DNA of 11,151 nt from DAIRDK01 sp035403225 (GCA_035403225.1 DAONET010000048.1:1-11151); one strand, 5' to 3'; positions 1 to 7,133 are shown, counted from the first letter of the stretch. Notes: generated from the sequence alone by a model not told the origin. Numbers and translations are program-made.

Positions 1-1921
1 TCGCTGCAGCCTCCGCGACAATCCGGTCAATCTCGGCGATCCGGGTCTTCGGGTACGCTTCGGCCGGTTTCAGGGTGGCGGCAGCCTGATATTTTGCTTT
101 GGCCTGGTCGTACGATTTCTCCCCGAAAAGCTGATCGGCTGTGGCAATCACGCCCTGGTACTGTTCATCCAGCGATCGCTGTTGGGCTAAAGCCTCCAGA
201 GCGGCATCGATCTCGGTAATTTTTGTCTTCGGATAGGTTTCCGCCGGGTTGATTCCCAATGCCTCCGTATACTTTGTTTTCGCGTTATCGTAATCCTTGG
301 CAGCCAGCAACTGATCCGCGTTGGCGATCACTGATGCATACTGATCGTCCAGCTCTTTTTGCTTGGCAGCGGCGGCAGCCATGATGCCGTCAATCTCCGT
401 GATCCGTGTTTTCGGGTACTCTTCGGCCGGTTTGAGGTCGGAAGCAGACTGGTAGGTCGTCCTGGCCTTCTCATACGATTTGTTGCCCAGCAGCTGATCG
501 GCTTCGGCAATCACCCGCTGATACTGTTGATCCAATGCTTTTTGTTTCCCGATGGCGGCAAGAGATTCATCGATCTCCTTGATTTTTGTCTTCGGATATT
601 CTTCCGAAGGCTTGAGGCTGGAAGCAGCCTGATACTTGGTCTTCGCGGGTTCGTAGGATTGGCTCCCCAGCAATTGATCCGCTTCCGTAATCAATCCCTG
701 ATATTTTTCATCCAGTGATTTCTGCTTCTCTATCGCTGCCAGCGCGGTTTCTATTTCGGCGAGTTTTGTCTTCGGATAGCTCTCGGCCGGCTTCAATCCA
801 AGCGCCTCGGTGTATTTTGTCCTGGCATCCGCGTATTCTTTCCCGGCCAGCAGCTGATCAGCATTGGTGATCAGGAAGGCATACTGTTCTTCCAGGGTCT
901 TCTTCATCTGCTCCAGGGATGCTTCCCCCTGATCAGTCTTCGACAGCATCTCCTTCGGGTAAGCCTCATTGGGTTTTACCTTCAGGGCCAGCTGATAGTT
1001 CTGACGGGCCCGGATAAAATTCTTTTCGATGTAAAAACTGTCGGCGAGCGCAATATACTGATCGTATTCAGCGCCGGAACGCTCATTGGCCGCCAGAATA
1101 TCATCGATTTCTTTGATACGGTTCTTCGGATACACCTCATCCGGCTTGATCTTCAAGGCATCCTGATACCCCGTTTTAGCGGGAGCATATCTTTTCCCGA
1201 GAAAATGTTGATCAGCGACAGCCAGCGCATTTTGGTAAGCCTCGTCCATCGCTCTCAGCTGATTCAGCAAATCCGTCAGTTCCTTCACGCGATCCTGCGG
1301 ATATTTCTCGTCCGGTTTCTGCTTTAATGCATTTCTGAATTCAGTCAGCGCCCCGGAGTATTTCTTTGCCTGGTACAACTGATCGCCTTTGGTGATGGCC
1401 TGGTTATACAATTCCTCCTTGACCTGTTTATCTACCTGAATCTTTATAATCTCATTCAACCGTTCTTTGGCATGTTGATCAGAAGGAAGCATCTGGCTGG
1501 CTTTTTCATACTCGGCTTTTGCTTTATCCAGTTCGCCTGCCTCATAAAATTTATCGGCGTTAGCCACCGCCACATCGTACAGGATGTTTTGAGCCATCTG
1601 CGCACGAAGCAGGTCCATGGTCTCTTTCAGCCGTTGTTGGGCATAAGCATCTCCCGGTTTCAGGTCAAGAGCCAGTTGATAGGTAGATTTGGCATCGAGA
1701 TAGGCTTTTGTCTTGAAATAAGCATCGGCCGAGGCGATCAGGCGTGCGAATTCGGCATTGTCTTTCTTCTGCTGCTCCAGCAAGCCCGTTGCTTGTACGA
1801 TTTTGTTCTTTAGGATGGTCTCATTCGGTTTGATGGTAATGGCTTTATTCAGCTCTGTGAGCGCTTCTTCGTATTTTTTCTGACGAATAAAAATATCGGC
1901 GGCATGCACATGACTCAGGTA
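1..1921 (-). repeat. tandem array of 11 coding repeats, 57-61 codons each
   Basis: Repeat units begin at residues 58, 115, 172, 229, 286, 343, 404, 464, 524, 585 and 645 of the encoded protein. The first five are exactly 57 residues; the next five are 61, 60, 60, 61 and 60; the last is cut by the window edge. The anchor motif YPK[TN][KR]I.EID recurs in the DNA every 180 or 183 bp across bases 48-954. Units 1-3 are diverged and lack YPK, while the later units are much closer to each other, as expected if the array grew by recent duplication at its C-terminal side. Confidence 0.9.
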
Positions 1922-2092
1922 AACCGAGTCGACGGTGTTTTTATTACTGGTCAGCGTGGTGTCGGGAGGCGCTTGTATATCAGGTTCCCGGGAAGAGAGG
2001 AAGTGATATCCCGTATAAGCAAATCCAAAAAATGAAAGGGCAGCCAGGAAAAGGAAAAGGGGCAGCGCTCGTTTTTTAATACTAAACTTCAT
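1..2092 (-). CDS. membrane-anchored TPR-like repeat protein, C-terminus beyond window edge
   Basis: Reading leftwards from ATG at 2092-2090, the frame stays open for 697 codons to base 1, so the C-terminus is missing. The N-terminus has a basic stretch (KKR, residues 6-8) and then one hydrophobic segment at about residues 9-32, which fits a signal anchor or uncleaved signal peptide. A short linker leads into eleven repeats from residue 58. Each repeat has a TPR-like helical pair (ADQLL..K.Y..AK.KY..AL.LKP) followed by a conserved turn and long helix (YPKTKI.EID..L) rich in Lys, Gln, Glu and Ala. It lies 32 bp after lolD on the same strand, so co-transcription is likely. No Shine-Dalgarno sequence is visible. 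I recognise no enzymatic domain. By analogy with other TPR-like proteins it may be a scaffold or protein-binding rod; that is inference, and an identifying C-terminal domain could lie outside the window. Confidence 0.85.
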   Translation of the reverse strand, partial: MKFSIKKRALPLFLFLAALSFFGFAYTGYHFLSSREPDIQAPPDTTLTSNKNTVDSVYLSHVHAADIFIRQKKYEEALTELNKAITIKPNETILKNKIVQATGLLEQQKKDNAEFARLIASADAYFKTKAYLDAKSTYQLALDLKPGDAYAQQRLKETMDLLRAQMAQNILYDVAVANADKFYEAGELDKAKAEYEKASQMLPSDQHAKERLNEIIKIQVDKQVKEELYNQAITKGDQLYQAKKYSGALTEFRNALKQKPDEKYPQDRVKELTDLLNQLRAMDEAYQNALAVADQHFLGKRYAPAKTGYQDALKIKPDEVYPKNRIKEIDDILAANERSGAEYDQYIALADSFYIEKNFIRARQNYQLALKVKPNEAYPKEMLSKTDQGEASLEQMKKTLEEQYAFLITNADQLLAGKEYADARTKYTEALGLKPAESYPKTKLAEIETALAAIEKQKSLDEKYQGLITEADQLLGSQSYEPAKTKYQAASSLKPSEEYPKTKIKEIDESLAAIGKQKALDQQYQRVIAEADQLLGNKSYEKARTTYQSASDLKPAEEYPKTRITEIDGIMAAAAAKQKELDDQYASVIANADQLLAAKDYDNAKTKYTEALGINPAETYPKTKITEIDAALEALAQQRSLDEQYQGVIATADQLFGEKSYDQAKAKYQAAATLKPAEAYPKTRIAEIDRIVAEAAA

Positions 2093-2124
2093 ACCGTCAA
2101 AAAATTTCCGATCATGTATTACTA

Positions 2125-2784
2125 TCAAATCTCTTTACCGATCATACCATCGCTGATCGTGATCTTCCGGTCGGCCATGTCGGCCAGTCCGGTGTTGTGC
2201 GTAACGATGACATAGGTCTGATGGTAATGTTCACGAAGTCTGAAAAAGAGTTGGTGAAGCTCCAGCGCCGAGGCCGAATCCAGGTTCCCCGACGGCTCAT
2301 CTGCCAGGATGATCTCGGGGCTGTTGATCAGCGCCCGGGCCACCGCCACCCGCTGTTGTTCACCTCCCGAGAGTTCGGCCGGCTTATGGTCCATCCGGTC
2401 TTTCAAATTCATGAAATCCAGAAACTCGGCTGCTTTCATGGCCGCCTGTTTCTTGTTCGTTCCGGCAATATAGGCCGGGATGCACACATTCTCCAGGGCT
2501 GTGAATTCGGGCAGCAAGTGATGAAACTGGAAAACAAACCCGATGTGGCGGTTCCTGAAATCCGAGAGCTTGCGTTCGGGAAGGCGGAATACCTCCTGCC
2601 CGTTGAGAACGACTTGTCCGCCATCGGGCTTGTCAAGGGTCCCGAGGATGTGTAATAAGGTGGATTTCCCGGCGCCCGATGCGCCGACGACAGAGACGAT
2701 CTCGCCTTGTTTTATACTGAGACTGATTCCTTTAAGAACCTTCAGTGTCCCGAAAGACCGCGTAATATTTTGTGCAATAATCAT
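2125..2784 (-). CDS. lolD: ABC transporter ATP-binding protein, LolD/MacB type
   Basis: This 219-residue protein is a complete ABC ATPase. It has Walker A GASGAGKST (34-42), Q-loop Gln86, signature LSGGEQQR (138-145), Walker B IILADEP (158-164), D-loop SGNLDS (165-170) and switch His196. The length and the Walker B/D-loop context match the LolD/MacB/FtsE-like group. LolD powers LolC/E-type permeases that release lipoproteins from the inner membrane for delivery to the outer membrane. No permease gene is present here, so assignment to LolD rather than another member of this group rests on sequence alone. I chose ATG 2784 because the frame upstream is open only to a GTG at 2856 and that stretch holds promoter motifs; MIIAQNITRSF is also a normal family N-terminus. 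The gene probably forms an operon with the repeat protein downstream. Confidence 0.85.
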   Translation of the reverse strand: MIIAQNITRSFGTLKVLKGISLSIKQGEIVSVVGASGAGKSTLLHILGTLDKPDGGQVVLNGQEVFRLPERKLSDFRNRHIGFVFQFHHLLPEFTALENVCIPAYIAGTNKKQAAMKAAEFLDFMNLKDRMDHKPAELSGGEQQRVAVARALINSPEIILADEPSGNLDSASALELHQLFFRLREHYHQTYVIVTHNTGLADMADRKITISDGMIGKEI

Positions 2785-2802
2785 GGGTGTCAGGAAGAAA
2801 CG

Positions 2803-2810
2803 CAAAGTTA
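2803..2810 (-). promoter_or_regulatory. candidate -7 element for lolD (TAACTTTG)
   Basis: On the minus strand TAACTTTG is an exact match to the Bacteroidota -7 consensus TAnnTTTG. It lies 18 bases before the lolD ATG, which implies a very short leader. No good TTTG or TTG is visible about 19-21 bp further upstream, so the -33 half is weak. Confidence 0.4.
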
Positions 2811-2820
2811 GCAATGTTAT

Positions 2821-2851
2821 TTTGAATATCGGATGGATTCTAGTACTTTTG
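2821..2851 (+). promoter_or_regulatory. candidate sucC promoter (TTTG, 19 bp, TACTTTTG)
   Basis: TTTG at 2821-2824 and TACTTTTG at 2844-2851 match the Bacteroidota -33 and -7 consensus (TTTG and TAnnTTTG) with a 19-bp spacer. The predicted start of transcription falls near 2858-2860, giving a leader of roughly 17 bases before the sucC ATG. The leader is A-rich with no Shine-Dalgarno sequence. Confidence 0.6.
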
Positions 2852-2875
2852 GCCACACAAAAAACAGAACAACAT

Positions 2876-4066
2876 ATGAACCTTCATGAATTCCAGAGCA
2901 AAAGCATTTTAAAAAGGTACGGGGTGACCGTGCCCGAAGGGATTCTGGCTTATACCGTCAACGAAGCGGTTAAAGCAGCCGAGATCATTCAAAGCAGCAC
3001 CGGAAGCGATAAATGGGCTATCAAGGCGCAGGTTCATGCCGGAGGACGCGGAAAAGGCGGCGGTATCAAGATTGCCGACTCCATCGATAACGTCCGGCTT
3101 CATGCCTCCGCGATTCTGGGTATGATGTTAGTGACTCCCCAGACGCCCCCGGAAGGCAAAAAAGTCAGAAAGGTACTGGTAGAACAGAACCTGTATTATC
3201 CGGGTCCCCACCAGCCCGCCGAGTATTACCTGGGCGTGTTGCTGAACCGGCAGAAAGGGGTCAACGTGATCATGTACTCTCCCCGAGGAGGGATGAATAT
3301 CGAGAAAGTAGCCGACGAAACACCCGAAAGTCTCTTCACGGAAGAGGTCAACCCCAAAACCGGCCTCCAGCCCTACCAGGCACGGCGCATCGCGTTCAAC
3401 CTGGGACTCGAAGGCGATGCCAATAAAAACATGGTCAGGTTTGTCACCGCCATTTACCAGGCTTATAACGAAACCGATGCCACCCTGGTTGAGATCAACC
3501 CGGTATTTAAGACCTCCGACAACAAGATACTGGCTGCCGATGCCAAGATCGTGATTGACAACAACGCGTTATTCCGCCATCCCGATATCGCTTCCCTGCG
3601 CGATTACGACGAAGAAAACCCTACGGAGGTGGAAGCCTCACACAATGACCTCAATTACGTGAAACTTTCGGGGAACGTGGGTTGTATGGTCAACGGCGCC
3701 GGACTGGCCATGGCCACGATGGATATCATCAAACTGTCGGGCGGTGAACCTGCCAACTTCCTCGATGTAGGAGGTGGCGCCAGCGTACAGCGCGTCGAAA
3801 CCGGTTTCCGCATCATCCTGAAAGATCCCAATGTGAAAGCAATCATGGTAAATATCTTCGGAGGGATCGTACGGTGCGACCGCGTCGCAAAGGGTATCAT
3901 CGAAGCCGTTCAGAACCTCGGCAAAATCGATGTCCCCATCATCGTGCGGTTACAGGGCACCAATGCGGAAGAAGGCAAAAGACTGCTTGATGAATCCGGA
4001 CTAAGTGTCCATTCGGCCACCACCCTGCAGGAAGCAGCTACGATGGTGACGCAGCTACTCCAGTGA
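2876..4066 (+). CDS. sucC: succinyl-CoA synthetase (ADP-forming) beta subunit
   Basis: The 396-residue protein is full length for SucC. The enzyme interconverts succinyl-CoA and succinate with substrate-level phosphorylation in the TCA cycle, as a complex with SucD. The N-terminal ATP-grasp domain starts MNLHEFQSKS and contains KAQVHAGGRGKGGG, with Lys50 and the glycine-rich loop at 55-63 for nucleotide binding. The likely metal ligands are Asn208 (VEINPV) and Asp222 (ADAKI). The C-terminal ligase domain has VNGAGLAMATMDI (272-284), LDVGGGA (296-302) and NIFGGIVRCD (326-335), the last being a signature of the family. ATG 2876 is chosen because the longer open frame upstream runs through the promoter and antisense to lolD. 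sucD is not adjacent: the next gene converges. The stop codon lies inside the 3' end of the S41 peptidase gene. Confidence 0.97.
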   Translation: MNLHEFQSKSILKRYGVTVPEGILAYTVNEAVKAAEIIQSSTGSDKWAIKAQVHAGGRGKGGGIKIADSIDNVRLHASAILGMMLVTPQTPPEGKKVRKVLVEQNLYYPGPHQPAEYYLGVLLNRQKGVNVIMYSPRGGMNIEKVADETPESLFTEEVNPKTGLQPYQARRIAFNLGLEGDANKNMVRFVTAIYQAYNETDATLVEINPVFKTSDNKILAADAKIVIDNNALFRHPDIASLRDYDEENPTEVEASHNDLNYVKLSGNVGCMVNGAGLAMATMDIIKLSGGEPANFLDVGGGASVQRVETGFRIILKDPNVKAIMVNIFGGIVRCDRVAKGIIEAVQNLGKIDVPIIVRLQGTNAEEGKRLLDESGLSVHSATTLQEAATMVTQLLQ

Positions 4067-5659
4067 CTTGAACGCGCTCCCGTCCTTCATGACTTCCAGC
4101 GCCTTCAGCACTTCCCGGTCATACTCGTTGACGATGGTGAAATAAGCCACCATGTCCCACAATTTCTGCGCGATCAGCCCCTTGATCTGCGTCTTGATCA
4201 GTTTCTCAGAAGCCGCATACTGCTGCTCGTCAAACTTCACCTTCGCGCTGTCGGCAGCTGCAAAGAACAGTTTCATGACCGTTTCATCCACGTCGAAATG
4301 CTGATGGAAAGATTCGAAATCCGGATACTGTTTCTGCAACGCCTTCCGGTTCTTGTCCACATAATCTCCCACCAGCAGATTGATGATATTGTTCCTGCGG
4401 ATGTCAATATAATAATCGGTGAACGGAGTTGAATCCCACGGGATAAAGACATCCGGCATGATACCGCCGCCGCCATATACCACCCGGTTTTTCGAAGTAC
4501 TGAACTTTAAAGAATCGGGGAACTTGATGCTGTCGGGATGGATCAATTCGCCTTTCTTCACCCTGTCGGAAAAATCCTGATCATACTTTTCCACTCCTTC
4601 GCTGTACGATTTCTGGATGCAACGACCCGAAGGGGTATGATACCTGGCAGTGGTCAACCGGATCTGTGAGCTGTCGGGCATCATGAACGGCCGTTGTACC
4701 AACCCTTTCCCGAACGACCTTCTGCCAAGGAGAATCCCCCGGTCCCAATCCTGGATGGCGCCGGAGACGATCTCACTGGAGGAAGCGCTGTTTTCGTTGA
4801 TCATCACAATCAGTCGTCCGTTTTCAAAATTGCCTTTGTTGGTGGAATAAAAATCTTCCCGCTGACTTTTGCTTCCTTCGGTGTAGACAATGATTTTTCC
4901 ATCTGTCAGGAATTGATCGGAAAGTTCGATGGCCGGCGCCATGTACCCGCCCGAATTGCCCCTCAGGTCAAGGATCATGCTGGTCATGCCTTCTGATTTC
5001 AGCCTTGCCACGGCCTCGTTGAATTCCTGGATCGTGGTTTGCGCAAAACGATTCAGGTTAATATATCCCACACCCGGAGCAATCATATACGCCGCATCAA
5101 TGCTGTTGATGGGAATCTTGTCACGCGTGATGGTATAATCGATCAGGTCCTTCTTCCCTTTCCGATAGATCGAAACCGTCACCTTCGTGCCCCGTTTTCC
5201 GCGTAAATGATTAAGTACAAACTGATTAGTGATATTCTTCCCTACCACCAGCTCCCCGTCGATCTTGATGATCTTGTCGCCCGACATGATTCCCAGCTTC
5301 TCAGAAGGGCCGCCCGGCGTGGGATGTACAATGGTGATCGTATCTTTCAGAATCTCAAACTGGATGCCGACGCCTTCGAAATTGCCTTCCAGCGGCTCAT
5401 TGGCACGCTGCAGGTCTTTCTTCGGAATATACACGGAATGAGGGTCCAGCTCTTTCAGCATCTCCTCAATGGCTACCTCCACCAACTTATCTTCATTGAC
5501 CGTATCGACATAAGCGTAGCGGATGATCTGAAGGGCCATGTTCATCTTTTTCATTCCGGCGTTGGGATCAGGCTTTGCCTGTCCGTTAACGGATATCGAA
5601 GGAACGCCAAGTGCAAGTATCAACAGTGCTCCCGAAAGAAAACAGGAAAATCTATTCAT
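4055..5659 (-). CDS. exported S41 family C-terminal processing peptidase with PDZ domain
   Basis: The 534-residue protein starts MNRFSCFL and has a hydrophobic signal segment at about 4-24, so it is probably exported to the periplasm. A PDZ domain spans about 96-168 (GVGIQFEI to VTVSIYRKG) and would hold the substrate's C-terminus. The S41 catalytic core follows: LDLRGNSGG (230-238), ENSASSSEI (289-297) and RRSFGKGLVQ (313-322). By family spacing (Ser to Lys 25, Lys to Gln 4) the predicted triad is Ser293, Lys318 and Gln322. The roughly 190 residues after the core are typical of longer Bacteroidota members. The family cleaves proteins near their C-termini, as Prc/Tsp and CtpA do; the substrate here is unknown. 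ATG 5659 is preferred over an upstream in-frame TTG at 5695, because that TTG lies inside a perfect -7 promoter motif. The gene overlaps sucC tail to tail by 12 bp. Confidence 0.93.
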   Translation of the reverse strand: MNRFSCFLSGALLILALGVPSISVNGQAKPDPNAGMKKMNMALQIIRYAYVDTVNEDKLVEVAIEEMLKELDPHSVYIPKKDLQRANEPLEGNFEGVGIQFEILKDTITIVHPTPGGPSEKLGIMSGDKIIKIDGELVVGKNITNQFVLNHLRGKRGTKVTVSIYRKGKKDLIDYTITRDKIPINSIDAAYMIAPGVGYINLNRFAQTTIQEFNEAVARLKSEGMTSMILDLRGNSGGYMAPAIELSDQFLTDGKIIVYTEGSKSQREDFYSTNKGNFENGRLIVMINENSASSSEIVSGAIQDWDRGILLGRRSFGKGLVQRPFMMPDSSQIRLTTARYHTPSGRCIQKSYSEGVEKYDQDFSDRVKKGELIHPDSIKFPDSLKFSTSKNRVVYGGGGIMPDVFIPWDSTPFTDYYIDIRRNNIINLLVGDYVDKNRKALQKQYPDFESFHQHFDVDETVMKLFFAAADSAKVKFDEQQYAASEKLIKTQIKGLIAQKLWDMVAYFTIVNEYDREVLKALEVMKDGSAFKSLE

Positions 5660-5692
5660 ATAATGATAATTAATATGTTTTATTTTATGGTT

Positions 5693-5700
5693 CAAATTTA
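5693..5700 (-). promoter_or_regulatory. candidate -7 element for the S41 peptidase (TAAATTTG)
   Basis: TAAATTTG on the minus strand matches TAnnTTTG exactly, 33 bases before ATG 5659. The leader would be about 25 AT-rich bases. No convincing -33 TTTG is seen at the usual distance. The motif also makes a protein start at the overlapping TTG unlikely. Confidence 0.45.
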
Positions 5701-5776
5701 CGCTTTTTACTTTTCGGGAAGAGAAGCGAAAGCATATTTCATTACTTTTAACTGATCAAAACAAGAATTATTGTTC

Positions 5777-6454
5777 GTGAAAACCGAGTCCAGACAACTG
5801 TTCACCAGCTTTATCATCCCGTTCATTTTTGTGGTCCTGTTATGGGTCATCAAGGGGACGGAAGAGCTTCTTCATATCAGTTTCGCTCCTTACGGGCTCT
5901 ATCCGCTTGAGTGGAAAGGGTTGTTGGGGATCATCACCGCTCCCCTGATCCATGCCAACATGGCTCATTTGTTCGCCAACTCCATCCCGTTGCTGATCCT
6001 CGGCTCCCTGCTGTTCTTCTTTTATCGAAGCAAAGCCTGGCAGGTCATCATCCTGCTCTGGCTGTTCACCGGGTTGTGGGTCTGGGTCTTTTCGCATACT
6101 GACGGGGTTCACATCGGCGCCAGCGGACTCGTTTACGGCATGGCTTCCTTCCTGTTCTTCAGCGGCATCTTCCGGCGCGACAAAGCCACCATGGTCATCA
6201 CCCTGCTCGTCACCTTTCTTTACGGAGGGTTGGTGTGGGGCGTCTTCCCGGAGTTCTTCCCGAAAGAACATATCTCGTGGGAGTCGCACTTTATGGGACT
6301 GCTCTGCGGAGCAATCCTCGCCTGGTTCTTCAGAGATGCAGGTCCTCCTCGTAAGACCTACCGATGGGAAGATGAGGATGACACCGAACCCGACGACCCG
6401 AATGCCTACTGGAACCAACCCGACGAACCTACTTCACCTCCACGTACAAACTGA
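5777..6454 (+). CDS. rhomboid family intramembrane serine protease
   Basis: This 225-residue integral membrane protein has six predicted membrane segments, the minimal bacterial rhomboid layout. Rhomboids cut transmembrane substrates inside the bilayer with a Ser-His dyad. Here the Ser lies in HIGASGLVYG (Ser116 from this start) and the His in SWESHFMGLLCGAILAW (His171). The HANMAHLFANSIPLL stretch in segment 2 corresponds to the family's H..xN oxyanion region. The C-terminus is a soluble acidic, proline-rich tail of about 30 residues beginning WEDEDD. No ATG is available near the N-terminus; GTG 5777 and TTG 5771 are both possible, and an in-frame stop at 5753 limits the extension. I prefer GTG as the commoner alternative start. 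The 3' end overlaps the helix-hairpin-helix gene by 26 bp in convergent orientation. The substrate is not known. Confidence 0.88.
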   Translation: MKTESRQLFTSFIIPFIFVVLLWVIKGTEELLHISFAPYGLYPLEWKGLLGIITAPLIHANMAHLFANSIPLLILGSLLFFFYRSKAWQVIILLWLFTGLWVWVFSHTDGVHIGASGLVYGMASFLFFSGIFRRDKATMVITLLVTFLYGGLVWGVFPEFFPKEHISWESHFMGLLCGAILAWFFRDAGPPRKTYRWEDEDDTEPDDPNAYWNQPDEPTSPPRTN

Positions 6455-7133
6455 TCTTCCGGTAAATGGAATCAGTGACTCCTTTGACGTTTTTCAGCTC
6501 TTCCATCGAATGAAAACGCTTGGCTTTTTTCCGGTACAGGATGATCTCCCGCGTGATTTCATACGGAAAATACGGATGACTGATGAGTGATTTGAACGTG
6601 ACATTGTTGATGTCGATCTTCCGTACCGAATCGCTGTTCACGATGAGATGATCCCGGATCATGTTGTACCTCCCCGTATCCATCCCGAAAACTTCCAGTA
6701 TCTGCGACTTCCCGTAAAACCCGCCAAGCTTGTTTCGATAGCTGACAATGCGGCGGGCAAAACCGGGACCGATCCCCCGGAGGCGCTGCAGTTCCATCGT
6801 GTCTGCCGAGTTGATCTCGACAAAGAAATCAGGCTCGCGACTCTTCGTCCCTTTCCAGTTGGAATCATTCTTCACAAACGGAAAAGCGTAATAGCCCGAA
6901 CCTCTATACCGGCTGTTCTTTCCCGGTTCCGCCTCTTTTTGTTTCAACCCCGCCGTAAAAGCCTTTATCTCTTTTTCAAAGGCTGAAGCCCCGTCGGGCG
7001 GGACTTCGGTCCGGGCGGGCATGAAACGGGTGACCAGCAACAACGAAACCAGAACCAGCAACAAAATGCTGATGCCCCGCTGTTCAGCTCTGTTGAAGCT
7101 GAAATAATCCGTAATAATGGTTCTGATCCTCAT
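6429..7133 (-). CDS. membrane-anchored ComEA-like helix-hairpin-helix protein
   Basis: The 234-residue protein has a short basic N-terminus, one transmembrane helix at about 21-38 (ISILLLVLVSLLLVTRF), a low-complexity linker, and two helix-hairpin-helix domains. The first (about 104-165) includes VEINSADTMELQRLRGIGPGFARRIVSYR, written here as the stretches INSAD and LRGIGPGFARRI. The second (about 172-233) includes IDINNVTFKSLISHPYF and EELKNVKGV. ComEA-type domains bind DNA without sequence preference during uptake in competent bacteria. This wider Bacteroidota family is common, and its role in uptake is not shown by the sequence. ATG 7133 overlaps the DUF2851 stop (ATGA), which points to translational coupling; the open frame further upstream is therefore ignored. 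The 3' end overlaps the rhomboid gene. Confidence 0.85.
   Translation of the reverse strand: MRIRTIITDYFSFNRAEQRGISILLLVLVSLLLVTRFMPARTEVPPDGASAFEKEIKAFTAGLKQKEAEPGKNSRYRGSGYYAFPFVKNDSNWKGTKSREPDFFVEINSADTMELQRLRGIGPGFARRIVSYRNKLGGFYGKSQILEVFGMDTGRYNMIRDHLIVNSDSVRKIDINNVTFKSLISHPYFPYEITREIILYRKKAKRFHSMEELKNVKGVTDSIYRKISLYVEVK

Noticed and set aside
359..718. Plus-strand open frame of 119 codons inside the repeat array
   Set aside because: It is antisense to the repeat-protein frame, and its own internal repeats only mirror the 180-bp coding period of the minus strand.
48..954. CRISPR-like or satellite periodicity of about 180 bp
   Set aside because: The period keeps the reading frame (multiples of three), the copies are diverged with conserved amino acids, and there are no spacers.
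2543..2875. N-terminal extension of sucC
   Set aside because: The in-frame upstream codons run through the promoter region and antisense to lolD, while MNLHEFQSK is the normal SucC N-terminus.
5708..5750. Promoter for the rhomboid gene (TACTTTTC at 5708 or TACTTTTA at 5743)
   Set aside because: Each misses the last G of TAnnTTTG and neither has a TTTG or TTG at the right distance, so I could not choose one.
5207..5755. Plus-strand open frame of 182 codons opposite the S41 gene
   Set aside because: It runs antisense to the signal peptide and PDZ region of a well-supported gene and has no recognisable domain.
5840..6418. Minus-strand open frame of 192 codons opposite the rhomboid gene
   Set aside because: The plus frame has clear rhomboid catalytic motifs and six membrane segments; the antisense product is low-complexity, Glu/Gln/Asp-rich and matches nothing I know.
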